Source: Roseovarius sp. (lineage in GTDB: Bacteria > Pseudomonadota > Alphaproteobacteria > Rhodobacterales > Rhodobacteraceae). From it: a stretch of 11,625 bases of DNA. A program made the translations under genes and the position numbers. This document shows, piece by piece, positions 1 to 7,157 of this stretch. Location: NCBI GenBank assembly GCA_007125415.1, contig SLDH01000061.1:1-11625 (forward strand), given 5' to 3'. Under the pieces are notes generated by a model, which saw only the letters and a program-made list of their open reading frames with translations, was not told the origin of the DNA and ran no database searches. Every line of letters starts with the position of its first letter. Position 1 is the first letter of the stretch.

Positions 1-34
1 CGGCGCGCAGTTGGCTGGCGGCAAGGTCGCTCAT
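1..34 (-). CDS. ABC transporter permease (N-terminal 11 codons only)
   Basis: The reading frame opens with an ATG (34 to 32) four bases after the TAA stop of the upstream ATPase gene and continues off the left edge; the visible residues are MSDLAASQLRA. The short polar start and the tight spacing to a PotA-like ATPase fit the first inner-membrane permease (PotB/PotC type) of a polyamine-type ABC importer, in which the ATPase gene is followed by permease genes. Only 11 residues are visible, so the family call rests on context and not on any motif. Confidence 0.5.
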   Translation of the reverse strand, partial: MSDLAASQLRA

Positions 35-38
35 GTCA

Positions 39-1112
39 TTAATCCCTCAAAACCTGCCCGACACCCGCCGAAAACTTCACTCCGACACGGTCGCCGCTGC
101 TGGCCATCACAGGCTGATCGGGCTGATTCTGCTGCCGGATCACGAAAGTGCCGCCCCCATCCGTCTCCACATGGAAATGCGTATCGGTGCCGAAATAGAC
201 CACATCCGCAAGCGTGCCGGGCAAAAGCGCGCCGTCGGCCTCGACAAGCGTTGCGTGCTCGGGCCGCACCGCGACCGTCACCTTGCCATCGACGGGGCCC
301 CCATCCGCGGCGCGCGCGCTCACCTGCTGGCCCGAGGCCAGCCTGATCTGTGCCGTCTCGCCCTCGACCGACAGAAGGTCGGCCTCGAGGAAATTCGTAT
401 CCCCGATGAAATCGGCCACGAAGCGCTCCGCCGGATGATCGTAAATGTCGCGCGGGCCGCCGATCTGGCGGATCTTGCCCGCATTCATCACCGCGATACG
501 GTCCGACATGGTGAGCGCTTCTTCCTGATCGTGGGTGACGAAGATGAAGGTGATCCCCGTCTCGGTCTGCAGGCGCTTCAGTTCGATCTGCATATCCTTG
601 CGCAGCTTGAAATCCAGCGCCGAAAGCGGTTCGTCGAGCAGCAGCACCTTCGGGCGCGGGGCCAGTGCGCGCGCGAGGGCCACGCGCTGCTGCTGCCCGC
701 CCGAAATTTCCGACGTGCGCCGGTCGGCCATCGGTTCCATGCGCACAAGGGCGAGCATTTCTTCGAGGGTGGCCTTGATCTCGGCCTTGGGGCGTTCGAG
801 CATTTCAAGCCCGAAGGTGATGTTCTGTGCCACGGTAAGATGTGGAAAGAGCGCGTAGGACTGGAAAACCGTATTGACCGGCCGCTGATAAGGCGCCTTG
901 GGCAAAAGGTCCTCGCCATCGAGAGATACGTCTCCGCCGGTGGGGTCGATGAAGCCCGCGATGACCCGCAGCAACGTCGTCTTGCCGCATCCCGAGGGGC
1001 CCAGAAGCGTGAAGAACTCGTTCGAGCGGATGCTGACCGAAACATCATCAAGCGCGGTGAAGGCCTCGGCCCCTGTGCCGAACACTTTGGTGACGTGTTC
1101 GATTTCGATCAT
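39..1112 (-). CDS. potA: ABC transporter ATP-binding protein, spermidine/putrescine type (PotA-like)
   Basis: This is the cytoplasmic ATPase that drives a binding-protein-dependent importer of the PotA/CUT1-like group. All nucleotide-binding motifs are visible in the 357 residues: Walker [10 protein letters not shown] at 38-46, Q-loop Gln84, signature SGGQQ at 137-141, Walker B VLLLDEP at 156-162, D-loop SALD at 164-167 and H-loop His194. The last roughly 100 residues form a TOBE-like domain (with VAVRPEH near 280), as in PotA, FbpC and related proteins. The ATG at 1112 has a GGGAGA ribosome site six bases upstream. The gene ends four bases before the permease start, so the two are surely co-transcribed. 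ATPases for putrescine, iron(III) and related solutes share these motifs; spermidine/putrescine is the best guess from length and similarity, and the substrate is unproven. Confidence 0.88.
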   Translation of the reverse strand: MIEIEHVTKVFGTGAEAFTALDDVSVSIRSNEFFTLLGPSGCGKTTLLRVIAGFIDPTGGDVSLDGEDLLPKAPYQRPVNTVFQSYALFPHLTVAQNITFGLEMLERPKAEIKATLEEMLALVRMEPMADRRTSEISGGQQQRVALARALAPRPKVLLLDEPLSALDFKLRKDMQIELKRLQTETGITFIFVTHDQEEALTMSDRIAVMNAGKIRQIGGPRDIYDHPAERFVADFIGDTNFLEADLLSVEGETAQIRLASGQQVSARAADGGPVDGKVTVAVRPEHATLVEADGALLPGTLADVVYFGTDTHFHVETDGGGTFVIRQQNQPDQPVMASSGDRVGVKFSAGVGQVLRD

Positions 1113-1147
1113 GCAATTTCTCCCGGTCTGCGACGCTACAGGATGTG

Positions 1148-1176
1148 ATCAAAAGCGGTTGAAGGGGGGTTGTCAA
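1148..1176 (-). promoter_or_regulatory. Candidate sigma-70 promoter of the potA operon
   Basis: On the minus strand a perfect TTGACA (1176 to 1171) is followed after exactly 17 bases by TTTGAT (1153 to 1148), which matches four of six bases of the -10 consensus. Transcription would begin near 1141, about 30 bases ahead of the potA ATG. The site lies in the 78-base gap after the chelatase-like gene on the same strand, so the transporter operon probably has its own promoter. It was found by eye only. Confidence 0.5.
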
Positions 1177-1190
1177 GCAGGCAACAGAGC

Positions 1191-1922
1191 CTACTGCGCC
1201 GTTGTTGGCGCCGGGGCGTGATCTGCCTGCGCTTTAAGCAGGGCCTTTGCAACCAACGCGGGCACCTGCGGTGCGCAGCCGATGGGCTCGAGCGCGATTC
1301 CCTTGAAATCCGTGGCCTTGAGGGCCTCCGGCAGATCATCGAGCACATGCCCCAGCTTTGCCGCAAAAAAAGGCAGACAGATGGATCTCTTGTCAAGCCC
1401 CTGCGCGGCCTCCTGCAGAAAGGGGGCCTGTTCCACAAAGCCCAGACGCGTCTCTCGAAAGGGCAGCAGCGCTGCAAGCGCGTCGGCAAAGGCGCGCGTG
1501 TCCTGCGCTGTTCGGGCACTGCGCCCCGAGCCGTGACCGGCCAGAAAGAGCGTGGTCTGCCCGGCCTGCCAGCCCCTTGCATCGAGAACCTCCCGCAAGA
1601 GCGCGGCGGCCATCTTGGGCAGGTCCGGGTCGGTGCCGAAGGGGCGGGTGGGGCGCGCAGGTGCGGCGCCGATACGCCTGGGCAGTTCCGTCCGGGTGAA
1701 CCAGCCTTCGGACATGAACATCGGATAAACAAGCGGGCTGGCGGGTGCGGCCTCCAGCGCGGCTTCCAGCGCGTCCGGCATGGCCAGTGTCGCACTACCC
1801 ACCTGCCAGCCATCCGGCAGTGCCGCAGAGACCTGCGCGGCAAGGCGTGCCAGCGCCACTTCGGGCGGGGCAGGGGCGCCGGGCTGGCCGTGGCTTACGA
1901 TGATGGCGGCGTGCGGTGTCAT
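1191..1922 (-). CDS. CbiX/SirB-like sirohydrochlorin cobaltochelatase family protein
   Basis: The 243-residue product has two tandem halves that resemble the small CbiX/SirB chelatase fold. Half one begins with SHGQPG at 10-15 and contains YPMFMSEGWFTRTELP at 66-81. Half two contains AGHGSGR at 128-134 and LPFFAAKLGHVLDDLP at 183-198. In the family, one histidine at the start and a second in the 'F..G.H...D(I/L)P' segment bind the metal during cobalt or ferrous insertion. Half two keeps both (His130, His192), whereas half one keeps His11 but lacks the second. I chose the ATG at 1922 because the family starts just before the SHG motif and AGAAGAGA lies upstream; an in-frame ATG at 1985 would add 21 atypical residues. 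Divergence from cobO supports a role in the corrin or siroheme pathway. Actual chelatase activity is inferred. Confidence 0.72.
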   Translation of the reverse strand: MTPHAAIIVSHGQPGAPAPPEVALARLAAQVSAALPDGWQVGSATLAMPDALEAALEAAPASPLVYPMFMSEGWFTRTELPRRIGAAPARPTRPFGTDPDLPKMAAALLREVLDARGWQAGQTTLFLAGHGSGRSARTAQDTRAFADALAALLPFRETRLGFVEQAPFLQEAAQGLDKRSICLPFFAAKLGHVLDDLPEALKATDFKGIALEPIGCAPQVPALVAKALLKAQADHAPAPTTAQ

Positions 1923-2020
1923 GGATGGTCTCTTCTGTGCATGTTTGCCATCTCCCAGAATTGACGCGCGGCGATTGGAATGCAAGTTCAGGCAGGAACG
2001 CGCTCTGAGAAGGACACCCC

Positions 2021-2629
2021 ATGACCGACATCGACACCCGCCACAACGAGAAGATGCGCCAGATCAAGGCCGCGCGTGACGAGATGATGAAAACCAAGAC
2101 CGAGCGCAAGGGGCTCATCATGGTCCATACCGGCAATGGCAAGGGCAAGTCCTCCTCCGGTTTCGGCATGATCATGCGCTGCATCGCCCATGGCATGCCC
2201 TGCGCGGTGGTGCAGTTCATCAAGGGCAACTGGCAAACCGGCGAGAAGAAGTTCCTGCGCGACCGCTTCGCCGAGGAGTGCCGCTTTTTCGTCTCCGGCG
2301 AAGGTTTCACTTGGGAAACGCAGGATCGCGCGGCGGATGTGGCCGCCGCCGAGAACGGCTGGCGCATCGCGCAGGAGCAGATACTGGACCCCGAGATCCG
2401 TCTTGTCCTGCTCGACGAGATCAATATCGCGCTGCGCTATGATTATCTGAATATCGACGAGGTGGTCGAATTCCTGCTGACACGCAAGCCGCAGATGACC
2501 CATGTCTGCCTGACGGGGCGCGACGCAAAACCGGAGCTGATCGCCGCCGCCGATCTGGTCACCGAGATGCATCTGATCAAGCATCCCTTCGAGGACGGGG
2601 TGAAGGCGCAACGCGGTATCGAATACTGA
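2021..2629 (+). CDS. cobO: Cob(I)yrinic acid a,c-diamide adenosyltransferase
   Basis: CobO/BtuR/CobA-type ATP:corrinoid adenosyltransferase transfers the 5'-deoxyadenosyl group from ATP to the cobalt of a reduced corrinoid, in adenosylcobalamin synthesis or salvage. The 202 residues match the usual family length. The modified P-loop TGNGKGKS is at 37-44, the Walker-B-like LVLLDEIN at 128-135, and the conserved TGRDA and the terminal GVKAQRGIEY are present. The start ATG has AGAAGGA eight bases upstream. The gene is divergent from a CbiX-like gene across a 98-base gap, which links both to corrinoid metabolism. I found no cobalamin riboswitch in that gap, and it is too short for a full one. Nothing suggests damage. 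Confidence 0.95.
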   Translation: MTDIDTRHNEKMRQIKAARDEMMKTKTERKGLIMVHTGNGKGKSSSGFGMIMRCIAHGMPCAVVQFIKGNWQTGEKKFLRDRFAEECRFFVSGEGFTWETQDRAADVAAAENGWRIAQEQILDPEIRLVLLDEINIALRYDYLNIDEVVEFLLTRKPQMTHVCLTGRDAKPELIAAADLVTEMHLIKHPFEDGVKAQRGIEY

Positions 2630-2686
2630 TTTTTCGGCAAATCTGGCAGGAATGGCGGGTTTGCCTCAATATTTGCTTGCATGAAT

Positions 2687-2705
2687 TGGTAAAAATATCT
2701 TACCA
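2687..2705. promoter_or_regulatory. Inverted repeat upstream of the TRAP operon, possible operator
   Basis: TGGTAA-n7-TTACCA is a perfect six-base palindrome in the 219-base cobO-TRAP gap. It overlaps a weak promoter-like pair (TTGCTT at 2673-2678, then TATCTT at 2696-2701 after 17 bases), a position suited to repression. TGG...CCA ends are common in GntR- and IclR-type operators, but the spacing does not identify a family. No regulator gene adjoins the operon. Confidence 0.4.
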
Positions 2706-2732
2706 GACTGGCGGGGAGAGGTGGCCTGTGAA

Positions 2733-2763
2733 AAAATTTCCATCGGCCCGAAGCTGAAATTTT
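2733..2763. promoter_or_regulatory. Second inverted repeat upstream of the TRAP operon
   Basis: AAAATTTC-n15-GAAATTTT has perfect eight-base arms and lies 28 bases after the first repeat and 85 bases before the dctP-like start. The A/T-rich arms make a poor terminator stem and there is no clean U-tract, so a protein-binding site or local bent DNA is more likely. A TTGACG hexamer at 2784-2789 lies downstream, but its best -10 match (GATAAA, 2810-2815) is 20 bases away. Confidence 0.35.
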
Positions 2764-2848
2764 ATGCATTCGGGAGTCTCTCCTTGACGCAGGACACGCA
2801 ACAAGACTGGATAAATACCTAACTGATCAACGGTGGAGGAACCTCGAC

Positions 2849-3874
2849 ATGAAGAAAGTTTTGACAACGACAGCACTTTGCGCAGGTCTTGTCGCAGGCA
2901 GCGCGCAAGCGGAAACCTGGGACTTGCAGTCAACCTATCCCGGATCATTGACCCAGCTCGGCACGCTGGGCGTTCGGATTGCCGATCAGATCACCCGGAT
3001 CACCGATGGCGAGATCACCGTTCGTTTCCAGGAGCCGGGCGCCATCGTTCCGGCGTTGCAGGCTTTCGAAGCTGTCGGCTCGGGCTCGGTCGAGGCCGCA
3101 TGGTCAACGCCCGGCTACTGGGCCGGCCTCGTGCCCGCGCTGCAATTCATGGGCTCGGTGCCTTTCGGACCGCAGACCGGCGAGTATCTCGCCTGGTTCA
3201 AGTTCGGCGGCGGCAGGGAGTTGATGGACGAGCTTTACGAGCCGCATAACATCAAGTCCATCATGTGCGGCGTGCTCGCGCCGGAAGGTGCTGGCTGGTT
3301 CCGCGAGCCCATCGAGGCGACTGCCGATTTCGAAGGGTTGACCATGCGCTTCTTCGGCCTCGGCGCGAAGGTGATGGAGAAGATGGGTGCTTCGACACAA
3401 TTGCTCGCCGGGGGCGACATCTTCCCGGCGCTTGAGCTTGGCACGATCGACGCGGCCGAGTTCTCCATGCCGGCCATCGATCTCAGCCTCGGCTTCTATC
3501 AGGTGGCTTCGAACTACTATTTCCCCGGCTGGCACCAGCAATCGACGTTGTTTGACCTGATGATCAATCTCGACCTCTGGGAAGGCCTTGACGAGGAAAC
3601 CCAGTTCAAGATCGAAACCGTCTGCGATGCCAACCTGCTCTATGGTTTTGTCGAAGGCGAGGCGATCCAGTTCGAGGCGCTGCAAGAGTTGCAAGACCGC
3701 GGCGTGACCCTGCAGACCTTCAGCGATGAAATCCTCGAAGCGCTGGAAGTGGCCTGGATGGAGGTGATCGAAGAGGAATCGGCGGCCGATCCGGATTTCG
3801 CGCGTGTCTATGAAAGCTACGCCAATTTCCGGGAAAACTACCGCATCTGGGGTGACCTTGGCTACCTCGACTAA
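2849..3874 (+). CDS. TRAP transporter periplasmic substrate-binding protein (DctP; FcbT1/TakP type)
   Basis: The product is a periplasmic receptor that delivers a carboxylate-type solute to a TRAP transporter. The 341 residues begin with a Sec signal (KK, hydrophobic stretch 4-17, likely cleavage after AQA at 19-21). The family core is clear: GLTMRFFGLGAKV around 163-175 with Arg167 at the place of the arginine that binds the substrate carboxylate, then GGDIFPALELGTIDAAEF at 188-205 and YYFPGW at 223-228. This pattern is typical of the TakP/FcbT1 branch, whose members bind 2-oxo acids, lactate or larger organic acids, so the ligand is not fixed by sequence. The mature protein is strongly acidic. 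GGAGGA eight bases before the ATG supports the start. Permease genes follow after 96 bases. Confidence 0.9.
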   Translation: MKKVLTTTALCAGLVAGSAQAETWDLQSTYPGSLTQLGTLGVRIADQITRITDGEITVRFQEPGAIVPALQAFEAVGSGSVEAAWSTPGYWAGLVPALQFMGSVPFGPQTGEYLAWFKFGGGRELMDELYEPHNIKSIMCGVLAPEGAGWFREPIEATADFEGLTMRFFGLGAKVMEKMGASTQLLAGGDIFPALELGTIDAAEFSMPAIDLSLGFYQVASNYYFPGWHQQSTLFDLMINLDLWEGLDEETQFKIETVCDANLLYGFVEGEAIQFEALQELQDRGVTLQTFSDEILEALEVAWMEVIEEESAADPDFARVYESYANFRENYRIWGDLGYLD

Positions 3875-3909
3875 GCAGCCACTGGCCTGCTAGGATAAGC
3901 TGGCCTGAT

Positions 3910-3944
3910 GCCGTGCGTGGCCCCTCGGGGGCCTGCACGGCTTT
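3910..3944 (+). terminator. Strong intercistronic hairpin between the TRAP binding-protein and permease genes
   Basis: GCCGTGC (3910-3916) pairs with GCACGGC (3935-3941). Inside it GGCCCC (3919-3924) pairs with GGGGCC (3928-3933) around a three-base TCG loop, giving 13 G/C-rich pairs with a small internal bulge. Only three T residues follow, so it is more likely a partial terminator or a 3' stabiliser for the binding-protein mRNA than a full stop. Such structures are a known way to make the receptor in excess of the membrane subunits. Confidence 0.65.
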
Positions 3945-3970
3945 GGCATTTATGACGAGGGAGGTGTCGG

Positions 3971-5014
3971 ATGGTTTACAAGGAACTGACGGGAACAGCG
4001 CTTGCGCTCATCGCATTGGCGGCGGCATTCTGGATCAGCGTCCTGCCCGCAAGCTCCATCCAGATTTTCCCGACACTGGGCGTCTTGCTGGCCAGCCTGC
4101 TGGGTGCGGCCCTGCTCAAGGCAAACCACGGCACCTTTGCCGCCGCTGCGGTGCTGGGCTGGTTCGGCATCATGTTCGCTCAGCCCTTTTCGCTGAGCAC
4201 TCGCGAATTCAACGGCTTGCGCCGCATCGCCAATCGCGGTGACGAGGAAGCGGCGGCACTTCTGGCCTATTACGAGGCCTTCTCGCCCTATGCCACCTAT
4301 CTGATGGTGGCGATCACCCTCCTGATGATCGGGATCCTGTTCTTCGGGATGGCGCGGGGGCGGCTGCTGCTTTTCGACAATCTCCTGTCGGCCAGCGACG
4401 GGCTTGCCCGGTTTCTCAACCGGATCGGAATTGTTTCGGCTGTCGTCCTGCTGAGTGCGCTGATCTTCGCGATCATGTATGACGTCATCCAGCGCCAGTA
4501 TATCGGCTATAATTCGGGCTGGACCGGTACCGCCTGGTATCGCTTTTTCAGCGCCACCCGGGTGCAGGAACTGGAATGGCATTTGCATGCCATGCTCTTT
4601 CTGATGTGTCTGGGCTACGGCTATGTCAGGGATGCGCATGTACGCATCGAACTGGTGCGCGACACGTTGCGCCCGCGAAGCCGCGTCTGGATCGAGTTGC
4701 TGGGGGCCGTGCTCTTCATGGTGCCCTATTGCTATGTGGTGATGAAATACGGCATCGAAAATGCTGTGCGCTCTTTCGAGATCGGTGAAAGCTCCGCTGC
4801 GACAACGGGATTGCCGAACCGTTTCATCATCAAGGCGTTCCTGCCATTCGGTTTTGCACTGATCGCCTTGGCGGGCATGTCGGTGGCGCTGAAATGTATC
4901 GTGTTCCTGTTCGGCCCCCCCGATCTGCGCCGCGCCAGCAGCTTCTACGCCTATAGCCACCAGAACCCCGCACCGGCCGAGGATGAACCCCCGGCCGATG
5001 CCAAACAAGCCTGA
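3971..5014 (+). CDS. TRAP transporter small permease (DctQ/FcbT2 type) with long N-terminal membrane extension
   Basis: This inner-membrane subunit pairs with the DctM-type subunit in TRAP uptake. The DctQ core occupies about residues 145-315, with four hydrophobic segments (about 150-172, 202-220, 240-260 and 286-314) and the signature VQELEWHLHAMLF at 198-210 followed by RDAHVRIELV at 220-229. Typical small permeases are roughly 160-220 residues; this one has 347. The extra first 140 residues hold about four more hydrophobic segments (7-25, 32-50, 56-72, 107-127). The tail after 320 is polar and proline-rich. GGGAGG lies six bases before the ATG. The stop is 17 bases before the large-permease gene, so the two are co-translated. 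The family call is firm; the extension is of unknown function. Confidence 0.88.
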   Translation: MVYKELTGTALALIALAAAFWISVLPASSIQIFPTLGVLLASLLGAALLKANHGTFAAAAVLGWFGIMFAQPFSLSTREFNGLRRIANRGDEEAAALLAYYEAFSPYATYLMVAITLLMIGILFFGMARGRLLLFDNLLSASDGLARFLNRIGIVSAVVLLSALIFAIMYDVIQRQYIGYNSGWTGTAWYRFFSATRVQELEWHLHAMLFLMCLGYGYVRDAHVRIELVRDTLRPRSRVWIELLGAVLFMVPYCYVVMKYGIENAVRSFEIGESSAATTGLPNRFIIKAFLPFGFALIALAGMSVALKCIVFLFGPPDLRRASSFYAYSHQNPAPAEDEPPADAKQA

Positions 5015-5031
5015 GCGGAGAGAGACGGAAA

Positions 5032-6420
5032 ATGGAATTTCTGGTTACCTATCTGCCGCTCGTCATGTTCGGTGTTCTCGCGATACTGCTGTTCACAGGC
5101 TATCCGGTGGCCTTCATCCTCGGCGGGGTCGCGTTGCTTTTTGCGGTGCTGGGCGATCTGGCCGGCACCTTCCGGTTGCAGCAACTGAGCCTCATTCCCC
5201 TGCGCATCTACGGCGGCACCATGGAGAGCCTCGTGCTGGTGGCCATTCCGATGTTCACCTTCATGGGCACGATGCTGGAGAAATCCGGCGCTGCACGGGA
5301 TCTGCTTTATGCGCTTCAGGTGATGCTGCGGCGTGTGCCGGGCGGCCTTGCTTTGTCGGTGACGCTGATGGGCACGATCATGGCGGCCACCACCGGCATC
5401 ATCGGTGCGTCGGTGGTGATGATCACGCTCATGGCCTTGCCGGTGATGATGAAGGCGGGCTATTCCATGCCGCTGGCCACGGGCACGATCGCCTCGTCGG
5501 GGACGCTGGGGATTCTCATCCCGCCCTCGATCATGCTGGTGATCATGTCGGATCTTCTATCGGTGCCGGTGGGCACGGTCTTCATCGCGGCCCTCATGCC
5601 CGGGCTCTTGCTGGCCGCGCTCTATTTCGTCTATCTCCTGGCGATCTGCCGCTTCAACCCCCGCCTTGCGCCCCCCATGGACGCCGATGATGGCCCCACC
5701 ACGCGGGCAGAGTTCTGGCTGATGGTGTTGCGCAGCTTCATCCCGCCGATCTTTCTCATCCTGTGTGTTCTGGGCTCGATCTTTCTGGGCTTTGCCACGC
5801 CCACCGAGGCGGCAGGCGTGGGCGCGTTCGGCTCGATCCTGCTCGCGGCCTTCAACCGGCAACTGAGCTGGTCCAATTTCGTCGAGGTGTGCCAGCGCTC
5901 GGCGCTGACCGTGGCGATGCTTTTCGGCATCTTCGTGGGGGCCACGGCCTTTGCCTTCGTGTTCAAGGCCATCGGGGGCGAGACGCTGATTGTCGATTTC
6001 ATCAACGACACCGGCGTCGGCCCCTGGTCGATCATGTTCGTGCTGCTGGGCATGGTGTTCCTGCTCGGCTTCTTCTTCGACTGGATCGAGATCACGCTGA
6101 TCGTGCTGCCCATCTTCGCGCCCATTGTCGGGCTTCTGGATTTCGGCGGCCATGTAGGGGTCTGGGATGGTGTCACCCAGCCGATCATCATCTGGTTCCT
6201 GATCCTTGTGGCGGTCAATCTGCAGACCAGTTTCCTGACGCCTCCTTTCGGCTTTGCACTTTTTTACATGAAGGGGGTGGCACCGCCGCAGGTGCGGATC
6301 CAGGATATCTACAAGGGAATAATTCCCTTCGTGGCGCTTCAGGTGTTGGGGCTGGGGCTCTGTGTGGCCTTTCCGGCGATCGTGCTGTGGTTTCCCAGTT
6401 ACATGCTGGGCGGGGGGTAG
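5032..6420 (+). CDS. TRAP transporter large permease (DctM; FcbT3 type)
   Basis: This is the ion-coupled translocation subunit of the TRAP importer, in the inner membrane. The 462 residues are hydrophobic throughout and consistent with the 11-12 membrane segments of the family. Conserved motifs are visible: VAIPMFTFMGTMLEKSG from residue 70, TGIIGAS at 121-127, IASSGTLGILIPPS at 153-166 (the first re-entrant hairpin region) and TPTEAAG at 256-262; SFLTPPFGFALFYMKG in the last quarter corresponds to the second hairpin. GGAGAGAGA precedes the ATG. Together with the two upstream genes it makes a complete TRAP transporter. Its length is slightly above the common 425-440 residues, owing to a polar loop near 210-225. 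Confidence 0.93.
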   Translation: MEFLVTYLPLVMFGVLAILLFTGYPVAFILGGVALLFAVLGDLAGTFRLQQLSLIPLRIYGGTMESLVLVAIPMFTFMGTMLEKSGAARDLLYALQVMLRRVPGGLALSVTLMGTIMAATTGIIGASVVMITLMALPVMMKAGYSMPLATGTIASSGTLGILIPPSIMLVIMSDLLSVPVGTVFIAALMPGLLLAALYFVYLLAICRFNPRLAPPMDADDGPTTRAEFWLMVLRSFIPPIFLILCVLGSIFLGFATPTEAAGVGAFGSILLAAFNRQLSWSNFVEVCQRSALTVAMLFGIFVGATAFAFVFKAIGGETLIVDFINDTGVGPWSIMFVLLGMVFLLGFFFDWIEITLIVLPIFAPIVGLLDFGGHVGVWDGVTQPIIIWFLILVAVNLQTSFLTPPFGFALFYMKGVAPPQVRIQDIYKGIIPFVALQVLGLGLCVAFPAIVLWFPSYMLGGG

Positions 6421-6512
6421 CCTCCGCCTTCATCCTGGCGCCAATGCCGGCCTGAGGGGCGCAGGGCTTGCCGCGCGCCGTGGCGGGCCCTTCACCTACC
6501 GGACCCCAACGC

Positions 6513-7106
6513 ATGTTCTTTGATCCACTTCTCTATACCTTCATGTTTCTCGGCCTGTTCTCTCCGGGGCCCAACGTCATCATGCTCACTGCATCGGGTG
6601 CGCGGTTCGGATTGCGCCGCACGCTGCCGCATCTTTTCGGGGTGGTGCTCGGGGTCGGGGTGATCGGCGCGGTCACGGCGCTGGGTGTCGGGGCGCTTAT
6701 CCTGGCCAATCCGGCTCTCGGCTTGGTGTTGCGCAGTCTGGCGGCGGCGTGGATCCTCTACATGGCCTGGAGCTACTTCAATGCAACCCGGCGCCCGGCG
6801 GCGCAGGCCGAGGATCAGGGCGCGCCCATGCGGCTCTGGCAGGCGGTGCTCTTTCAGTGGATCAACCCGAAGGTCTGGGCGGTGGCCTTTGCCGCGTCGG
6901 CGGGCTATGGCGCGGGGCTGGAGCCGGTAATGGAGGCCGCCCGCCTCGCCACCGCCTTCAGCAGCGTCAACCTCATTGTCTGCCTCTTCTGGACCAGCAC
7001 CGGGGCCCTCCTGACAACACTTCTCTCCTCTCCGGTGCGGTGGAAGCTCTTCATGCGGGTCATGGCGATGCTGCTCGCCCTGTCGGCGCTTATGGTTTTT
7101 CGGTAG
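6513..7106 (+). CDS. LysE/RhtB-family amino-acid exporter
   Basis: The product is an inner-membrane efflux protein; characterised relatives export lysine, homoserine, threonine or other amino acids. From the ATG at 6513 it has 198 residues, normal for the family, with about six hydrophobic segments. The hallmark SPGPN is at residues 17-21 and QWINPKVW at 115-122, both typical. A TTG at 6468 in the same frame would add 15 residues rich in Pro, Arg and Ala before the first helix, so I reject it. No convincing Shine-Dalgarno sequence precedes the chosen ATG. It follows the TRAP operon by 92 bases with no clear terminator between and is convergent with iclR 51 bases later. The substrate is unknown. 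Confidence 0.85.
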   Translation: MFFDPLLYTFMFLGLFSPGPNVIMLTASGARFGLRRTLPHLFGVVLGVGVIGAVTALGVGALILANPALGLVLRSLAAAWILYMAWSYFNATRRPAAQAEDQGAPMRLWQAVLFQWINPKVWAVAFAASAGYGAGLEPVMEAARLATAFSSVNLIVCLFWTSTGALLTTLLSSPVRWKLFMRVMAMLLALSALMVFR

Positions 7107-7157
7107 TGATTCACTTCCCGGGTTCTGACCTTCGGCTCTTGCAGAGCGCTCCCTTTG

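Noticed and set aside
33..1148. Long open frame on the plus strand opposite the PotA-like ATPase gene
   Set aside because: High-GC coding DNA produces long antisense frames. The minus-strand frame carries every ABC ATPase motif in order, while the opposite product shows no recognisable domain.
1923..2020. Divergent cobalamin-gene gap examined for a riboswitch or paired promoters
   Set aside because: Only 98 bases, with no B12 box. The TTGACG at 1961-1966 lacks a -10 at a sensible distance, and the best reverse-strand pair is weak.
3878..3884. GCCACTG, a short motif also found in cobalamin riboswitches
   Set aside because: It is isolated just after the TRAP receptor stop codon, with no B12 box or surrounding conserved elements, and in the wrong position for the cobalamin genes.
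3950..5008. 352-codon open frame on the minus strand opposite the TRAP small permease gene
   Set aside because: It mirrors a membrane-protein gene in the third-position GC pattern, its product is low-complexity Gln/His/Arg-rich, and it would be transcribed against the operon.
6421..6512. G/C-rich short repeats (GGCGC at 6458-6462, GCGCC at 6475-6479) after the TRAP large permease gene
   Set aside because: Short arms in very G/C-rich sequence, with no T-tract; they may be composition alone, so no terminator is called.
7135..7147. GCTCT-TGC-AGAGC hairpin between the convergent LysE-like and iclR genes, considered as a terminator
   Set aside because: Only five pairs, and no run of T on either strand; too weak to call.
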